Origin: Caldivirga sp.
GTDB lineage: Archaea; Thermoproteota; Thermoprotei; Thermoproteales; Thermocladiaceae
Direction of reading: 5' to 3'
DNA length: 47,043 nucleotides
Assembly: GCF_023256255.1 (NCBI RefSeq)
Contig: NZ_JAGDXD010000039.1
Location: forward strand, 1-47,043
Every line of letters begins with the position of its first letter. Position 1 is the stretch's first letter. The notes below the pieces were generated by a model. The model was given only the letters and a program-made list of their open reading frames with translations, ran no database searches and was not told the DNA's origin. Positions 24,156-32,569 of the stretch are shown here, piece by piece. The position numbers were made by a program, and so were the translations under genes.

Positions 24156-24234
24156 GAGTGCCCCGTAGGTGTGGGTAAGGGTGAGTTGGGGTAACCCCAC
24201 CCGTGATCCCAGCCCCTCCGGGCGGGGTACATTA
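24156..24234 (+). ncRNA. Structured RNA candidate, H/ACA-like
   Basis: This GC-rich island has its own TATA element. GTGCCCCG (24158-24165) pairs with CGGGGTAC (24223-24230). Inside, TGGG (24172-24175) pairs with CCCA (24208-24211), GGG (24179-24181) with CCC (24200-24202), and TGGGG-TAA-CCCCA makes a terminal hairpin, with unpaired TGAG and GTGA that could form a kink-turn. ACA (24229-24231) at the 3' base of the stem fits the box of an archaeal H/ACA pseudouridylation guide. Target unknown. It could alternatively be the leader of the downstream Rpp29-like mRNA. Confidence 0.45.
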
Positions 24235-24280
24235 TTCAAGGTAAGTTAACGCATATTAAAGGGTAAGTGACTTAAGCAAG

Positions 24281-24508
24281 ATGCCCCTCAGGGTTGAGCT
24301 TGTTGACTGCAGGAACAGTAACATGAATAAGCTAAGGGGTTTAGTGATTGGGCACACTGAAGGCACAATTAGCCTCCTCACGGAGACTGGGAGAGTGTTG
24401 ACTATACCGGTTAAGTCGTGTAGGTACTACGTTTGGTTAAACGACTGCGTAGTATTAATGACACCAAGGGGGCTTAAGAAGCTTATTAAGAGGATTAACG
24501 CTCAGTAA
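24281..24508 (+). CDS. Short Rpp29-like protein (RNase P component 1)
   Basis: The 75-residue product aligns end to end with the Sm-like barrel of archaeal Rpp29/Pop4: VELVDCRNS, LRGLVIGHTEGTISLLTETGRVLTIP, a cysteine after the IP strand, and YVWLNDCVVLMTPRGL. Methanocaldococcus Rpp29 has the matching pattern GVVVDETKNTLKI and VIPKDVC. Signature acids and lysines (DETKNT, PK) are replaced here, so the RNA-binding surface differs. Rpp29 supports the specificity domain of RNase P RNA; this gene is shorter than most. Its last 54 bases overlap the 3' end of cobS on the other strand. Confidence 0.6.
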   Translation: MPLRVELVDCRNSNMNKLRGLVIGHTEGTISLLTETGRVLTIPVKSCRYYVWLNDCVVLMTPRGLKKLIKRINAQ

Positions 24509-25240
24509 GTAACCCAGCGTGGAGTAGGCTACAAGTAAGGTTACCTTACTTAACTCGAAGGAGAAGCCCAGTACATCGCCGTTAACGAACCCCAACCTGG
24601 AGTGGCTTAGCCTAACCGTAAGCAGGGCCATTAGTACACTTACCAGTGCACTAACAGTAATAGTTATGGATATGGTCCATATGCACCAATGGTAAAGTAA
24701 CGGTACGGTAACTACAATGACTGCGTACACTAGGGTGGATAATGCTAACCCACCCCTCCCCTTAGCCTCAATTACGAATACTCTCCCTAACCCACCCTCA
24801 CTTGGCTTGCCCAAGTATGCCGTAATGAACATTACGTAGGCTGCTGAGGCTTCGGTAATGGGTAAGGTAACCAGGGCGTTCTTACCCATTGAAAGCAGTG
24901 ATGAGTAAACTAGGATAACGTTGATTAAGCCTAGTGTTAACGCGAAGGACCCCCTATGGGGATCCTTAAGTATCCTCACGGCGTCCTCACCCCTTCTGCC
25001 GGTTAATAGGGCTTCACCGAAGTCTAGGAAACCATCCATGTGTTGAAACCCATTGATTAAGTAGGTTAAGGCCGTTGCTAATGCCGCCCCAATAGGCTTA
25101 TTAACCAGTAATGGTGATGCTGATAAGAGTCCCTCGAGTAATCCGATTAAGGGGGCAAGGTAGAAGTACCTGGGTGCATACTCGAAGCTTCCCCCAGCCG
25201 GTATTATTGTTAGGAAGGAAACTAACCCCCTAAGCCCCAT
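24455..25240 (-). CDS. cobS: Adenosylcobinamide-GDP ribazoletransferase
   Basis: CobS, about 261 residues, is an integral membrane enzyme joining adenosylcobinamide-GDP with alpha-ribazole in the last steps of cobalamin assembly. Markers are GLVSFLTIIPAGG at the N-terminus, the metal-binding GFQHMDGFLDFGEALLTG with its aspartates, KDPHRGSFAL, and six or so hydrophobic helices. The frame is open to 25282, but the ATG at 25240 fits the family start and leaves only a 10-base overlap with cobD upstream. Its 3' end overlaps the Rpp29-like gene on the opposite strand. Confidence 0.9.
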   Translation of the reverse strand: MGLRGLVSFLTIIPAGGSFEYAPRYFYLAPLIGLLEGLLSASPLLVNKPIGAALATALTYLINGFQHMDGFLDFGEALLTGRRGEDAVRILKDPHRGSFALTLGLINVILVYSSLLSMGKNALVTLPITEASAAYVMFITAYLGKPSEGGLGRVFVIEAKGRGGLALSTLVYAVIVVTVPLLYHWCIWTISITITVSALVSVLMALLTVRLSHSRLGFVNGDVLGFSFELSKVTLLVAYSTLGYLLSVNPLNKLLKPPWCH

Positions 25241-26270
25241 TAAGGATTCTCTTAATCTCCTCAATAAGCCTCTCCTCATCATTAACCCCCCTTACAGCTA
25301 TTCTAACGTGTTTGCCTCCAAGCCCCACAAAGCCCTTAGGCATCCTCACCACTATCCCTTTATTGAGTAGGGCTTCGTAAAGCTTACTAGCCTCAATGGG
25401 TGCCTCAGCCAGTACGAAGTTGACTGCGGATTCATAAACCCTGAACCCTAATTCAACAAGCCCATTAACCAGAATCCCCCTCAGCCTACTCACCGCCATC
25501 CTCGACTCCTCAAGGAATGAGGAGTATTCTCCACTATACTTACCGTAAACCTCCCTAGCAACCTTATCTGCGCAGCTGTTAACGTTCCATGAGGGTAACA
25601 CAGCCCTCATTAACCCCATTACTTGAGTATTAGGAGTGTAGACGTAGCCTATCCTTAACCCAGGTAGCCCAATCTCCTTAGTTAAGGACCTTACCACAAT
25701 CAGGTTACTGTACCTGCTGCCAATTAGGCTCATTGATGGGTCCACGGATAAGTTAATGTAGGCCTCATCCACTATTACTAAACCAGCATCATTAACTAGG
25801 TTAATTAACTCCCCCCTACTGTGCAGGGTGCCCGTTGGGTTACTTGGATTACTTAGGAGGATGACGTCATCATCCTGCGCCTTAACATCCCCAAGCAGGT
25901 AGGATGAGTCACTGTGGGGCATTATGTGGTGGTTAACCTTAAGCCCAATTAACCTGCAGTACTCCTCAAACTCAAGGTCACCGTAGTTTGGTGAGATAAT
26001 TAGGCACCTTCTCTTACCAAGTAGCCTAGCAACCATTAGTGATGCGTAAAGCCCCTCAGAGGCACCGTTAACCGGAGTGACCTCATCCTCACTCACTCCA
26101 TTAAACCTAGCCACGGCCCCCCTTAAGTCAGCGTAGGTGTAGTCAGGGTATGTTGAGTACTCGCACTCCTTAATCAACCCAGTAATGAAGCCTGGGGGTG
26201 CAAGGGGGTTAATGTTGGAGCTGAAGTCTAATTCACCACGTTTAGCTAACCCACCGTGATACTTCACCAC
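25230..26270 (-). CDS. cobD: Threonine-phosphate decarboxylase-like CobD
   Basis: A 346-residue fold-I PLP enzyme. It starts with KYHGGLAKRGELDFSSNINPL, the HGG and SSNINP forms typical of CobD/CobC. LSNPSNPTG is near residue 139, IVDEAYINL near 165, and the PLP lysine sits in RSLTKEIGLPGLRIGY. It makes (R)-1-amino-2-propanol phosphate, the linker of the cobalamin nucleotide loop, which fits the adjacent cobS. Histidinol-phosphate aminotransferase is the close alternative, but the N-terminus and the neighbour favour CobD. Confidence 0.88.
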   Translation of the reverse strand: MVKYHGGLAKRGELDFSSNINPLAPPGFITGLIKECEYSTYPDYTYADLRGAVARFNGVSEDEVTPVNGASEGLYASLMVARLLGKRRCLIISPNYGDLEFEEYCRLIGLKVNHHIMPHSDSSYLLGDVKAQDDDVILLSNPSNPTGTLHSRGELINLVNDAGLVIVDEAYINLSVDPSMSLIGSRYSNLIVVRSLTKEIGLPGLRIGYVYTPNTQVMGLMRAVLPSWNVNSCADKVAREVYGKYSGEYSSFLEESRMAVSRLRGILVNGLVELGFRVYESAVNFVLAEAPIEASKLYEALLNKGIVVRMPKGFVGLGGKHVRIAVRGVNDEERLIEEIKRILNGA

Positions 26271-26382
26271 GTGCCTCTCATTACCCTTGAAATATAAACT
26301 TACCTAATTACCGCTTGCCCGAGAACGGTCATGAAATTAGTTACAGCCCTGAGAGAGGTTTTTATTCAGTGGTTTTAGGAGA

Positions 26383-27393
26383 ATGCTAATGCAAAGTGAT
26401 TCCAAGGACCTGCTAGGATCATTACCAACATTATCCAGTTTACTTAGACGTGAACCAGTAAGCATGGAGACTAAGGTGGTTAAGGCTATTAGGGAGAAGG
26501 GCGTTAATAATATACTTAAGTCACTTGAATCAAGCCTCAGGGGGCTTGGTGAGGCAACGCTTGACGTGTTAAGTGGTTTATCCGTGGGTAGGCACGTGAT
26601 GATAATGGGCCCTGTGGGTGTTGGTAAGACAACCCTTGCGGAGGAGATAGCTGGTATACTTGCCTTAGATAATCCACCCTACATTGAGGTGGCTTGCCAC
26701 AGCCACATGACGGCCACTGAGCTCACTGGGGATATTGACATAGCGGTTGCTCTTCAGGCAGGCCTAGACCACCCTCTAGCCTACATACCAGGCCCCCTGG
26801 TCCTCTCCCACGGTAAAGTTCTCATAATGGATGAGATAAATAGGCTTAACCCATATAGTCAAGCATCACTGCTTCAGGTTCTTCAAGAGCACTACGTCTT
26901 CATTAGGGGTTTTAGGATTAGGAGTGACTTCCTAATGATAGCTACATCAAACCCAGCTGAGTACTCTGGGGTGTATGAGCTTAGTGAGGCGTTGGCGGAT
27001 AGGATGAAGGTTGTTGAGATTCAGTACCCTGATAAGGAACTGCTTAAGGCTATATTGGAGTGGAAGGCTAACTTAACCTTAAGCCACATTGGGGTTAAGA
27101 CACCAAGCATGCTTACTGAGGTTTTAACAAACTTCATAACCTTAATGAACCAGGACGGTATAATTGAAGTCTCACCAAGCATAAGGGCTTCAATATACGC
27201 CCTAGCCAACACTATGGCTAAGGCATGGATAGAGAGGAGGGAGCCGGCATTAAGTGACCTTAAGAAGGAGGTATTAGCCAACATGGCTCACGTAGTTAGG
27301 GGAAGCTTCTCAAGCGAGGGGGAGAAGAGGGATTACATAGCGAGGAAGTTCGATGAGGCAGTAACCATAACCACGAGGACAATGAGGAGGTGA
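26383..27393 (+). CDS. MoxR-type AAA+ ATPase
   Basis: A 336-residue MoxR-family ATPase. Walker A GPVGVGKT is near residue 76, Walker B VLIMDEINRLNP near 146, sensor 1 MIATSNPAEYSG near 185, and a lid domain with LADRMKVVEIQYPD follows. The N-terminal 60 residues are variable and helical. MoxR ATPases act as chaperones, often with VWA-domain proteins for metal-centre assembly; no VWA gene is adjacent here. The ATG at 26383 or GTG-like alternatives nearby are possible. Confidence 0.9.
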   Translation: MLMQSDSKDLLGSLPTLSSLLRREPVSMETKVVKAIREKGVNNILKSLESSLRGLGEATLDVLSGLSVGRHVMIMGPVGVGKTTLAEEIAGILALDNPPYIEVACHSHMTATELTGDIDIAVALQAGLDHPLAYIPGPLVLSHGKVLIMDEINRLNPYSQASLLQVLQEHYVFIRGFRIRSDFLMIATSNPAEYSGVYELSEALADRMKVVEIQYPDKELLKAILEWKANLTLSHIGVKTPSMLTEVLTNFITLMNQDGIIEVSPSIRASIYALANTMAKAWIERREPALSDLKKEVLANMAHVVRGSFSSEGEKRDYIARKFDEAVTITTRTMRR

Positions 27394-27610
27394 AGATCCC
27401 CTGAAGCATTCCTCACCATCCTCAGCCGCATTTGAAGCCGAGTGCTAGTTCTTAGTTACCTGCGTCATGGAGCTTCATTAGGTTAACTGCCGTAAGCCTT
27501 AACTAGGCTTCCACGCAGTCTAGGGTTAATGCACTAAGTAACCAATATTGAAACCTATGGCATGTGGCATTAGAGTTAGTGTTATTAATAGTGCTTAGTT
27601 TAGCTGAACG
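27394..27610. other. Spacer between MoxR and csl4
   Basis: No ORF or convincing RNA box set was found in these 217 bases. AGGCTTCCACGCAG and CTGCGTCATGG at 27458-27520 form scattered complementary segments, but no continuous stem. Confidence 0.3.
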
Positions 27611-28174
27611 ATGCAGGGTACTTCCATAAGTAAAGCCTTAGTCACGCCTGGTGAGGAGTTGGGTGTTGAGGAGGAGTATCTCCCCGGTGATAATGCTTAC
27701 GTTGATTCAGGTTACGTTAAGTCAATGGTTCTTGGAATTGCTGAATGGGATAGGCTTAACCATGTGGTTAACGTTAAGCCACTTAAACTAAGCCTAATTA
27801 GACCTGGGCAGATAGTGTACGGTAAGGTCTACTACTTCCCAAACGATAAGGTCGCCATGGTTAGGATCTTCGCTGTTCAACAGCAGGATGGGGTCAGGAG
27901 GATTCAGGCTGAGACAGGGATACTTTACGTAACCTACGCCTCGGAGGAGAGGTTAGGCACAATATACGATGCCGTGGGTTTAGGGGACTTAGTTAAGGCG
28001 AGGGTTTTATCAAGTAAACCCCCATACCACATAAGTCTAAGAGGCCCATTACTTGGGGTTGTTGAAACCAAATGCCCCCAGTGTAGAGCAGTCATAGTGC
28101 CCTCATCAACAACCAGTAAGATAACCTGCCCAGTCTGCGGCTTCGTCTTTAGAAGGAAGGCGGCGCCATCATGA
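27611..28174 (+). CDS. csl4: Exosome RNA-binding subunit Csl4
   Basis: A 187-residue Csl4 cap protein of the archaeal exosome. The N-terminal beta domain has VTPGEELGVEEEYLPGDNAYVDSGYV. A central S1 domain (about 60-150) has RPGQIVYGKVYYFPNDKVAMVRIFAV. The C-terminal zinc ribbon uses CPQC (near residue 155) and CPVC (near 175). Csl4 recruits RNA and the DnaG-like subunit to the Rrp41/Rrp42 ring. Linkage with ATP synthase subunit C downstream is loose (77 bases). Confidence 0.95.
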   Translation: MQGTSISKALVTPGEELGVEEEYLPGDNAYVDSGYVKSMVLGIAEWDRLNHVVNVKPLKLSLIRPGQIVYGKVYYFPNDKVAMVRIFAVQQQDGVRRIQAETGILYVTYASEERLGTIYDAVGLGDLVKARVLSSKPPYHISLRGPLLGVVETKCPQCRAVIVPSSTTSKITCPVCGFVFRRKAAPS

Positions 28175-28253
28175 ACCAGTCCATTGCCCTACTTCAATGG
28201 GCATCGTTACTGAGGCACTAATGCTTAATAATCAATAGGGTGTGGAGTAGGTG

Positions 28254-29300
28254 ATGTGGGTTGTAAGGAATCCCTACATTGGACCTAGGGTGAGGGGTGT
28301 TAAGGCTAGGTTGATTTCAATGGATCAATTAAGGAACATGGTGTTCTCAACCAGTGTTGATGATTTTCTATCCCTCCTTGCCCAAACATCCTACAGGGAG
28401 GTTGCCGATAAGATAACGAGGGATACACCACCTGAAGTAGCCTCCGAGTTAATACAGGGATTGGTGGTTAATGAACTATGGAGTATGGTGTCCACAATGC
28501 CCACCGGCATTAGGGATGCCTTGAGGATTTATTTACTTAAGTATGAGATAGATAACATTAAGGCCATAGTTAGGTTAATGCTGTCCGGCCAATTCAGCCG
28601 TGAGAAGGCTGAGAAGATTATTAAGTGGTATTTCGAGGATGCAATGGGCCGGAGATTCATAGTGGTGGATTTACTGAATGCAAGTAATGTGGATGAGTTG
28701 GCCAGTCGTTTAGCCGCCTTGAGGCATCAGTCTTATGAGTATCTACTTAAGGCGATAGACATGGCTAGGAACAATCCAGGCTTTGATGAGGTTATCTTTG
28801 AAACAATGCTGGATAGGTCCTGGCTTGAGCCCCTCCTAAAGGCTGTTGAGCCAATGCCGCAGGTATCCGACTTCATGGTTGACTTCTTCAACATTAACAT
28901 TGCCTTAAGGAGTAAGCTCTGGAACCTACCTGTACAAGTGAGTAGATCCTTAATGATACCGAGTGGTATTGGGGTTGAATTGGAGAAGAGGCTTCAGGAG
29001 GATGCGCCAAGGATACTTGAGTACCTTGCCGGTGACCCAATAGTATCACGCATATTGTCAAGTGGGTTCAATGAATTAAGCGACGTGGTTAGGTACCTTC
29101 ACGTGTCTTACTTCACAGCCTACAGGAGGTTCGCCTCATCAGTGTTCAACATGGGCACCGAGTTCTCCCCAGCCTCAGCGTTAGCCATGGTTCACTTAAG
29201 GGACCTTGAGGCTCAAGTGCTGTCATCAATATATAACGTCGTGTGGAGTAATGCCCCAAGGGGCATTAGGGAAAGGATGTACCTACTGCTGATTTCGTAG
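28254..29300 (+). CDS. atpC: A-type ATP synthase subunit C
   Basis: A 348-residue V/A-type ATPase AC39/C subunit, the funnel-shaped spacer joining the central stalk to the membrane rotor. MWVVRNPYIGPRVRGVKARLISMDQLRNMV is typical of the N-terminus, and the repeated YEIDNIKAIVRL and YRRFASSVFN segments are typical of the family helices. ATG 28254 is chosen because GGAGTAGGTG precedes it; a GTG one codon earlier is also possible. No other ATP synthase subunits are in the window, so the complex is encoded in scattered pieces. Confidence 0.88.
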   Translation: MWVVRNPYIGPRVRGVKARLISMDQLRNMVFSTSVDDFLSLLAQTSYREVADKITRDTPPEVASELIQGLVVNELWSMVSTMPTGIRDALRIYLLKYEIDNIKAIVRLMLSGQFSREKAEKIIKWYFEDAMGRRFIVVDLLNASNVDELASRLAALRHQSYEYLLKAIDMARNNPGFDEVIFETMLDRSWLEPLLKAVEPMPQVSDFMVDFFNINIALRSKLWNLPVQVSRSLMIPSGIGVELEKRLQEDAPRILEYLAGDPIVSRILSSGFNELSDVVRYLHVSYFTAYRRFASSVFNMGTEFSPASALAMVHLRDLEAQVLSSIYNVVWSNAPRGIRERMYLLLIS

Positions 29301-29306
29301 AGTAAA

Positions 29307-29316
29307 GTTTTTAAGC
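29307..29316 (+). promoter_or_regulatory. TATA element of wtpA
   Basis: GTTTTTAAGC lies 23-32 bases before the ATG at 29339, consistent with a leaderless tungstate-transporter message. Confidence 0.5.
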
Positions 29317-29338
29317 GTTATTATTTTATGGATAACGC

Positions 29339-30526
29339 ATGGCATCCAATTCCATACTAGCCACGGCTGTTGTGGTTGCTTTAATAGTGGGTGTGGTTGC
29401 TGGTTACGGAGTTGCCTCAACCCATGTAAGTAAGGTAACCAGTGTAACAACGTTGATCTCAACAACAACAGTTACAACTACAACTACTTCACCAGTTACC
29501 GTTACGGTAACGTACGCTCCATCGCCTACTCAACCATTCATAGTTGGCGCCGCAGGTACATTAAAGTTCGCCTTCACTGATTTGCTAAACATAATGAAGA
29601 GCATGTACCCTAACTTGAACATAGGTCAACCATACTTCAAGGGTAGTGGTGATGTGGCTCAGTATGAGCTTCGCACCAATCAACTCAGCATAATGGCTTC
29701 AGCAGACACAACAACCATACCGTCAGTGCTCTTCACGCATAACTACACTGATTACGAGATAGCCTTCGGTGTAACGCAAATGGTGATAATAGTTGACTTA
29801 AACACAACAGCTGGACAGGAGGTTTATAGGCTTTGGCAGGAGGCGCAAAGTTACCCACCCTTATCTGCCCAGTGGAATAACACCTGGAGGGAAATATTCA
29901 CCATAATAGCGCTCAACTCAAGCACAGTAGTGGGTGTCTCAAACCCATTCACTGATCCATCTGGTTACCAGGCCCAGTGCATGATTAAGTTGGCTGGTTT
30001 AACATTCTTCAACAACGCCTCATACCTATACAACGCAATTTACGGTAACCCAAGCAAGTACTTCATGAGGAATACTGAGGTTGATTTATTCACGCTAATG
30101 GATGCTGGGCAGATTCAATTCATACTATCAGCCTACAAGAGTAATGCAATACCGCAAACCAAGGAGTATAAGGGAACAGCCTACATAACTTTACCCTTCA
30201 TGATTAATCTAGGTAACTTAAGCTACGTACCCTATTACCACCAGGTTAACGTAACTTGGACTGAGGTCGGCGTCACTAAAACTTTCATATGTAATCCAGT
30301 GGTCTACACAATAACAATACCTAATAATGCCCCCAACCCAACGGCAGCATTATACTTCCTAACCCTACTCTACAGCCCAATAGGCCAGAAGATACTTATG
30401 GAGAATGGTATTCAACCAATAGTGCCAGGGATAGTGTACGGCAATTACAGTAATGTACCAGCTCCCTTAAGGCCATTCACAGCGCCTGTCAGTCAATACC
30501 CACAATATGCCCCAATATTCCCCTAA
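29339..30526 (+). CDS. wtpA: Tungstate/molybdate-binding protein WtpA
   Basis: A 395-residue solute-binding protein. An N-terminal hydrophobic helix (about 6-27) and a Thr/Val/Ser-rich linker (about 33-62) anchor it to the outer face. The periplasmic-binding fold follows: VGAAGTLKFAFTDLL, YFKGSGDVAQYELRTNQLSIMASADTT, and GVSNPFTDPSGYQAQC, the WtpA-type segment near the oxyanion site. Several NxS/T sites suggest glycosylation. It delivers tungstate or molybdate to WtpBC for pterin-cofactor enzymes. The WtpB gene begins 54 bases downstream with its own T-rich gap. Confidence 0.88.
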   Translation: MASNSILATAVVVALIVGVVAGYGVASTHVSKVTSVTTLISTTTVTTTTTSPVTVTVTYAPSPTQPFIVGAAGTLKFAFTDLLNIMKSMYPNLNIGQPYFKGSGDVAQYELRTNQLSIMASADTTTIPSVLFTHNYTDYEIAFGVTQMVIIVDLNTTAGQEVYRLWQEAQSYPPLSAQWNNTWREIFTIIALNSSTVVGVSNPFTDPSGYQAQCMIKLAGLTFFNNASYLYNAIYGNPSKYFMRNTEVDLFTLMDAGQIQFILSAYKSNAIPQTKEYKGTAYITLPFMINLGNLSYVPYYHQVNVTWTEVGVTKTFICNPVVYTITIPNNAPNPTAALYFLTLLYSPIGQKILMENGIQPIVPGIVYGNYSNVPAPLRPFTAPVSQYPQYAPIFP

Positions 30527-30580
30527 GCCTAAAATTTACTTTAAACCCTTTTTAAACTCCCTCTTTTAGGTGTCTTTAAC

Positions 30581-31498
30581 ATGGTTTACGTAGGTGGGCT
30601 TCCCCTTAAAGTGGCTTTGGCGGTTTCATTACTCATACTAGTGATACTGATAATTTACCCACTACTATTAATTATAGCATTAGGGTCAACGCAGCTTACC
30701 TCAGCCTTATCCATGGGCAGCTTCATAGAATCCATTGAGGTCACGGTCATTATGTCGACGCTATCAGCCCTAGTGGCAATAGTAATGGGCACCCCCCTAG
30801 CCTACCTACTGGCTAGGTATGAGTTCCACTTTAAGCAGTTGCTTGACTCAATAATAGACATACCAATAATGATACCTCACGTGATAGTTGGGATAATGAT
30901 AGTTCTGGCCTTCGCATCAAAGTACAATGTACTATTTAATTCACTCAACGCAGTCATACTGCATTTAAGGGTCTTTAACTCAAACCTACTTCACTATGGG
31001 ATCCTACACTTCTTCCTCACACCAGTGGTTAACGCGTTAATATACGCCTTATCAGCAATAGTGGGTATTAAATTCATAAATACGCTTTGGGGTGCTGTTG
31101 CGGCTGTTGCGTTCCTATCATCAACATACTACATTAGGGTTACTGAGGCAGCAATAGTAATGGTTAATCCCGAAATGGAGATAGTTGCCAGGACTCTTGG
31201 TGCAAGTCCAAGTAGGGTTTTCACGTCAATAACGTTACCTAAGGTGTGGAGGGCTATGGCTAATGGCGCATTACTATCATGGGCGCGTTCAGTGTCTGAG
31301 GCTGGCGCATTATTCATAATAGCGTACAGCGTGTACTTCAACGGTAATTACGTTTACCCGGCCTCAGTCTACATTTACGAGAGTTACGTTGGAATTGGGT
31401 TAAGTGACGCGGTTAAGTACTCAGCTGCATTACTCGTGGTTGTGCTACTAATATTCATAGTCTATAGGGTTGTTTTAAGCCTTAGGAGGGGTGGTTAA
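30581..31498 (+). CDS. wtpB: Tungstate ABC transporter permease WtpB
   Basis: A 305-residue permease with six or seven membrane helices. The EAA-type coupling loop reads EIVARTLGASPSRVFTSITLPKVWRAM (near residue 205), which docks on the ATPase. The helices around DIPIMIPHVIVGIMIVLA match molybdate/tungstate permeases. An inserted hydrophobic loop with two histidines (HLRVFNSNLLHYGILH) sits mid-protein. The wtpC GTG follows the stop codon with no gap. Confidence 0.92.
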   Translation: MVYVGGLPLKVALAVSLLILVILIIYPLLLIIALGSTQLTSALSMGSFIESIEVTVIMSTLSALVAIVMGTPLAYLLARYEFHFKQLLDSIIDIPIMIPHVIVGIMIVLAFASKYNVLFNSLNAVILHLRVFNSNLLHYGILHFFLTPVVNALIYALSAIVGIKFINTLWGAVAAVAFLSSTYYIRVTEAAIVMVNPEMEIVARTLGASPSRVFTSITLPKVWRAMANGALLSWARSVSEAGALFIIAYSVYFNGNYVYPASVYIYESYVGIGLSDAVKYSAALLVVVLLIFIVYRVVLSLRRGG

Positions 31499-32536
31499 GT
31501 GGAGGCTACCCTTAAACTGATTAATGTTGAATTAAGGCTTGGTTCCTTTAAACTAGGCCCAATAACAACCTCAGTAAGTGGCGGAACATACAACGTTGTG
31601 ATGGGGCCCACAGGCAGCGGTAAGTCGACGTTAATTAAAGTGATAGCGGGAGCCTATAGGCCCACCTCAGGTTCAGTAATCATTAATGGAGAGGACGTTA
31701 CAGGTAAGCCCCCTGAATTAAGGGGAATAGCCTATGTTCCCCAGGGTTACGCCCTCTTCGACCACATGACTGTTTACGAGAACATTGAGTATGGTCTCAA
31801 GGTCAGGGGGGTGCCTAGGGGGATTAGGGCTAGTGAGGTGCGTAGGATTGCTGAGGACTTAGGTATACTTAACCTACTTAACCGGAGGGTTAATGGGTTA
31901 AGCGGTGGAGAGAGCCAGAAGGTTGCCTTAGCTAGGGCTCTTGTCATTAAGCCAAAGGTCCTACTGCTTGATGAACCAATGTCAATGATGGACGTCAGCA
32001 CCAGGGAAAGCCTAATACCCCTCTTAAGGAGTATACCAACCAAGTACAATACCGTGGTGGTGCACGTGACTCATGATAGGAATGAAGCCTACGCCCTAGC
32101 CGATAAAATACTAGTGCTTAATAATGGGCAGTTAGTTGAGGAGAATGAGCCTGAGGTAATATTCACGAGACCTAGGAGCATCTTCACTGCACAGTTCGTG
32201 GGCTTCAGTAATATAATACCCGCAGTAGCCGTTAAGACACCTGAGGGCTCAATGGTACACATTGGTAGCCACGTCTTACGTTCAACAGAGAAGGTTGAGG
32301 GTAGGGTCTACGCCTGCATTAGGCCGGAGTGGTTTAAGGAGGGTAATGGGGATGATGGTAACGTTATCAGGGGTACAGTGGTTGAGGTTGAGAGGGCTAG
32401 TATGGGTTTCAGGGTTACTATTAACGCAGATGGAGTGCTCTTCACGGCTATCACCCAATCGAAGCCAGGTAAGGGGGAGTTAGTGAACTTAACCATACCA
32501 CCCAACCTAGTTCACTTAATACCAGCCGCTGAGTGA
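31499..32536 (+). CDS. wtpC: Tungstate ABC transporter ATPase WtpC
   Basis: A 345-residue ABC ATPase. Walker A GPTGSGKS is near residue 37, Q-loop VPQGYALFD near 82, signature LSGGESQ near 135, Walker B VLLLDEPMSMMD near 155 and H-loop VHVTHD near 189. A C-terminal TOBE-like domain (about 235-345) follows, as in ModC/WtpC. The GTG start abuts the WtpB stop with AGGAGGGG just upstream as the ribosome site. It energises tungstate uptake. Confidence 0.93.
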   Translation: MEATLKLINVELRLGSFKLGPITTSVSGGTYNVVMGPTGSGKSTLIKVIAGAYRPTSGSVIINGEDVTGKPPELRGIAYVPQGYALFDHMTVYENIEYGLKVRGVPRGIRASEVRRIAEDLGILNLLNRRVNGLSGGESQKVALARALVIKPKVLLLDEPMSMMDVSTRESLIPLLRSIPTKYNTVVVHVTHDRNEAYALADKILVLNNGQLVEENEPEVIFTRPRSIFTAQFVGFSNIIPAVAVKTPEGSMVHIGSHVLRSTEKVEGRVYACIRPEWFKEGNGDDGNVIRGTVVEVERASMGFRVTINADGVLFTAITQSKPGKGELVNLTIPPNLVHLIPAAE

Positions 32537-32569
32537 TACTGCTTTAATAGGGATTAGGCAGGAGCATTA

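Noticed and set aside
26271-26382. Possible C/D sRNA in the cobD-moxR spacer
   Set aside because: A CTGA is present, but no TGATGA-like box on either strand at a suitable spacing.
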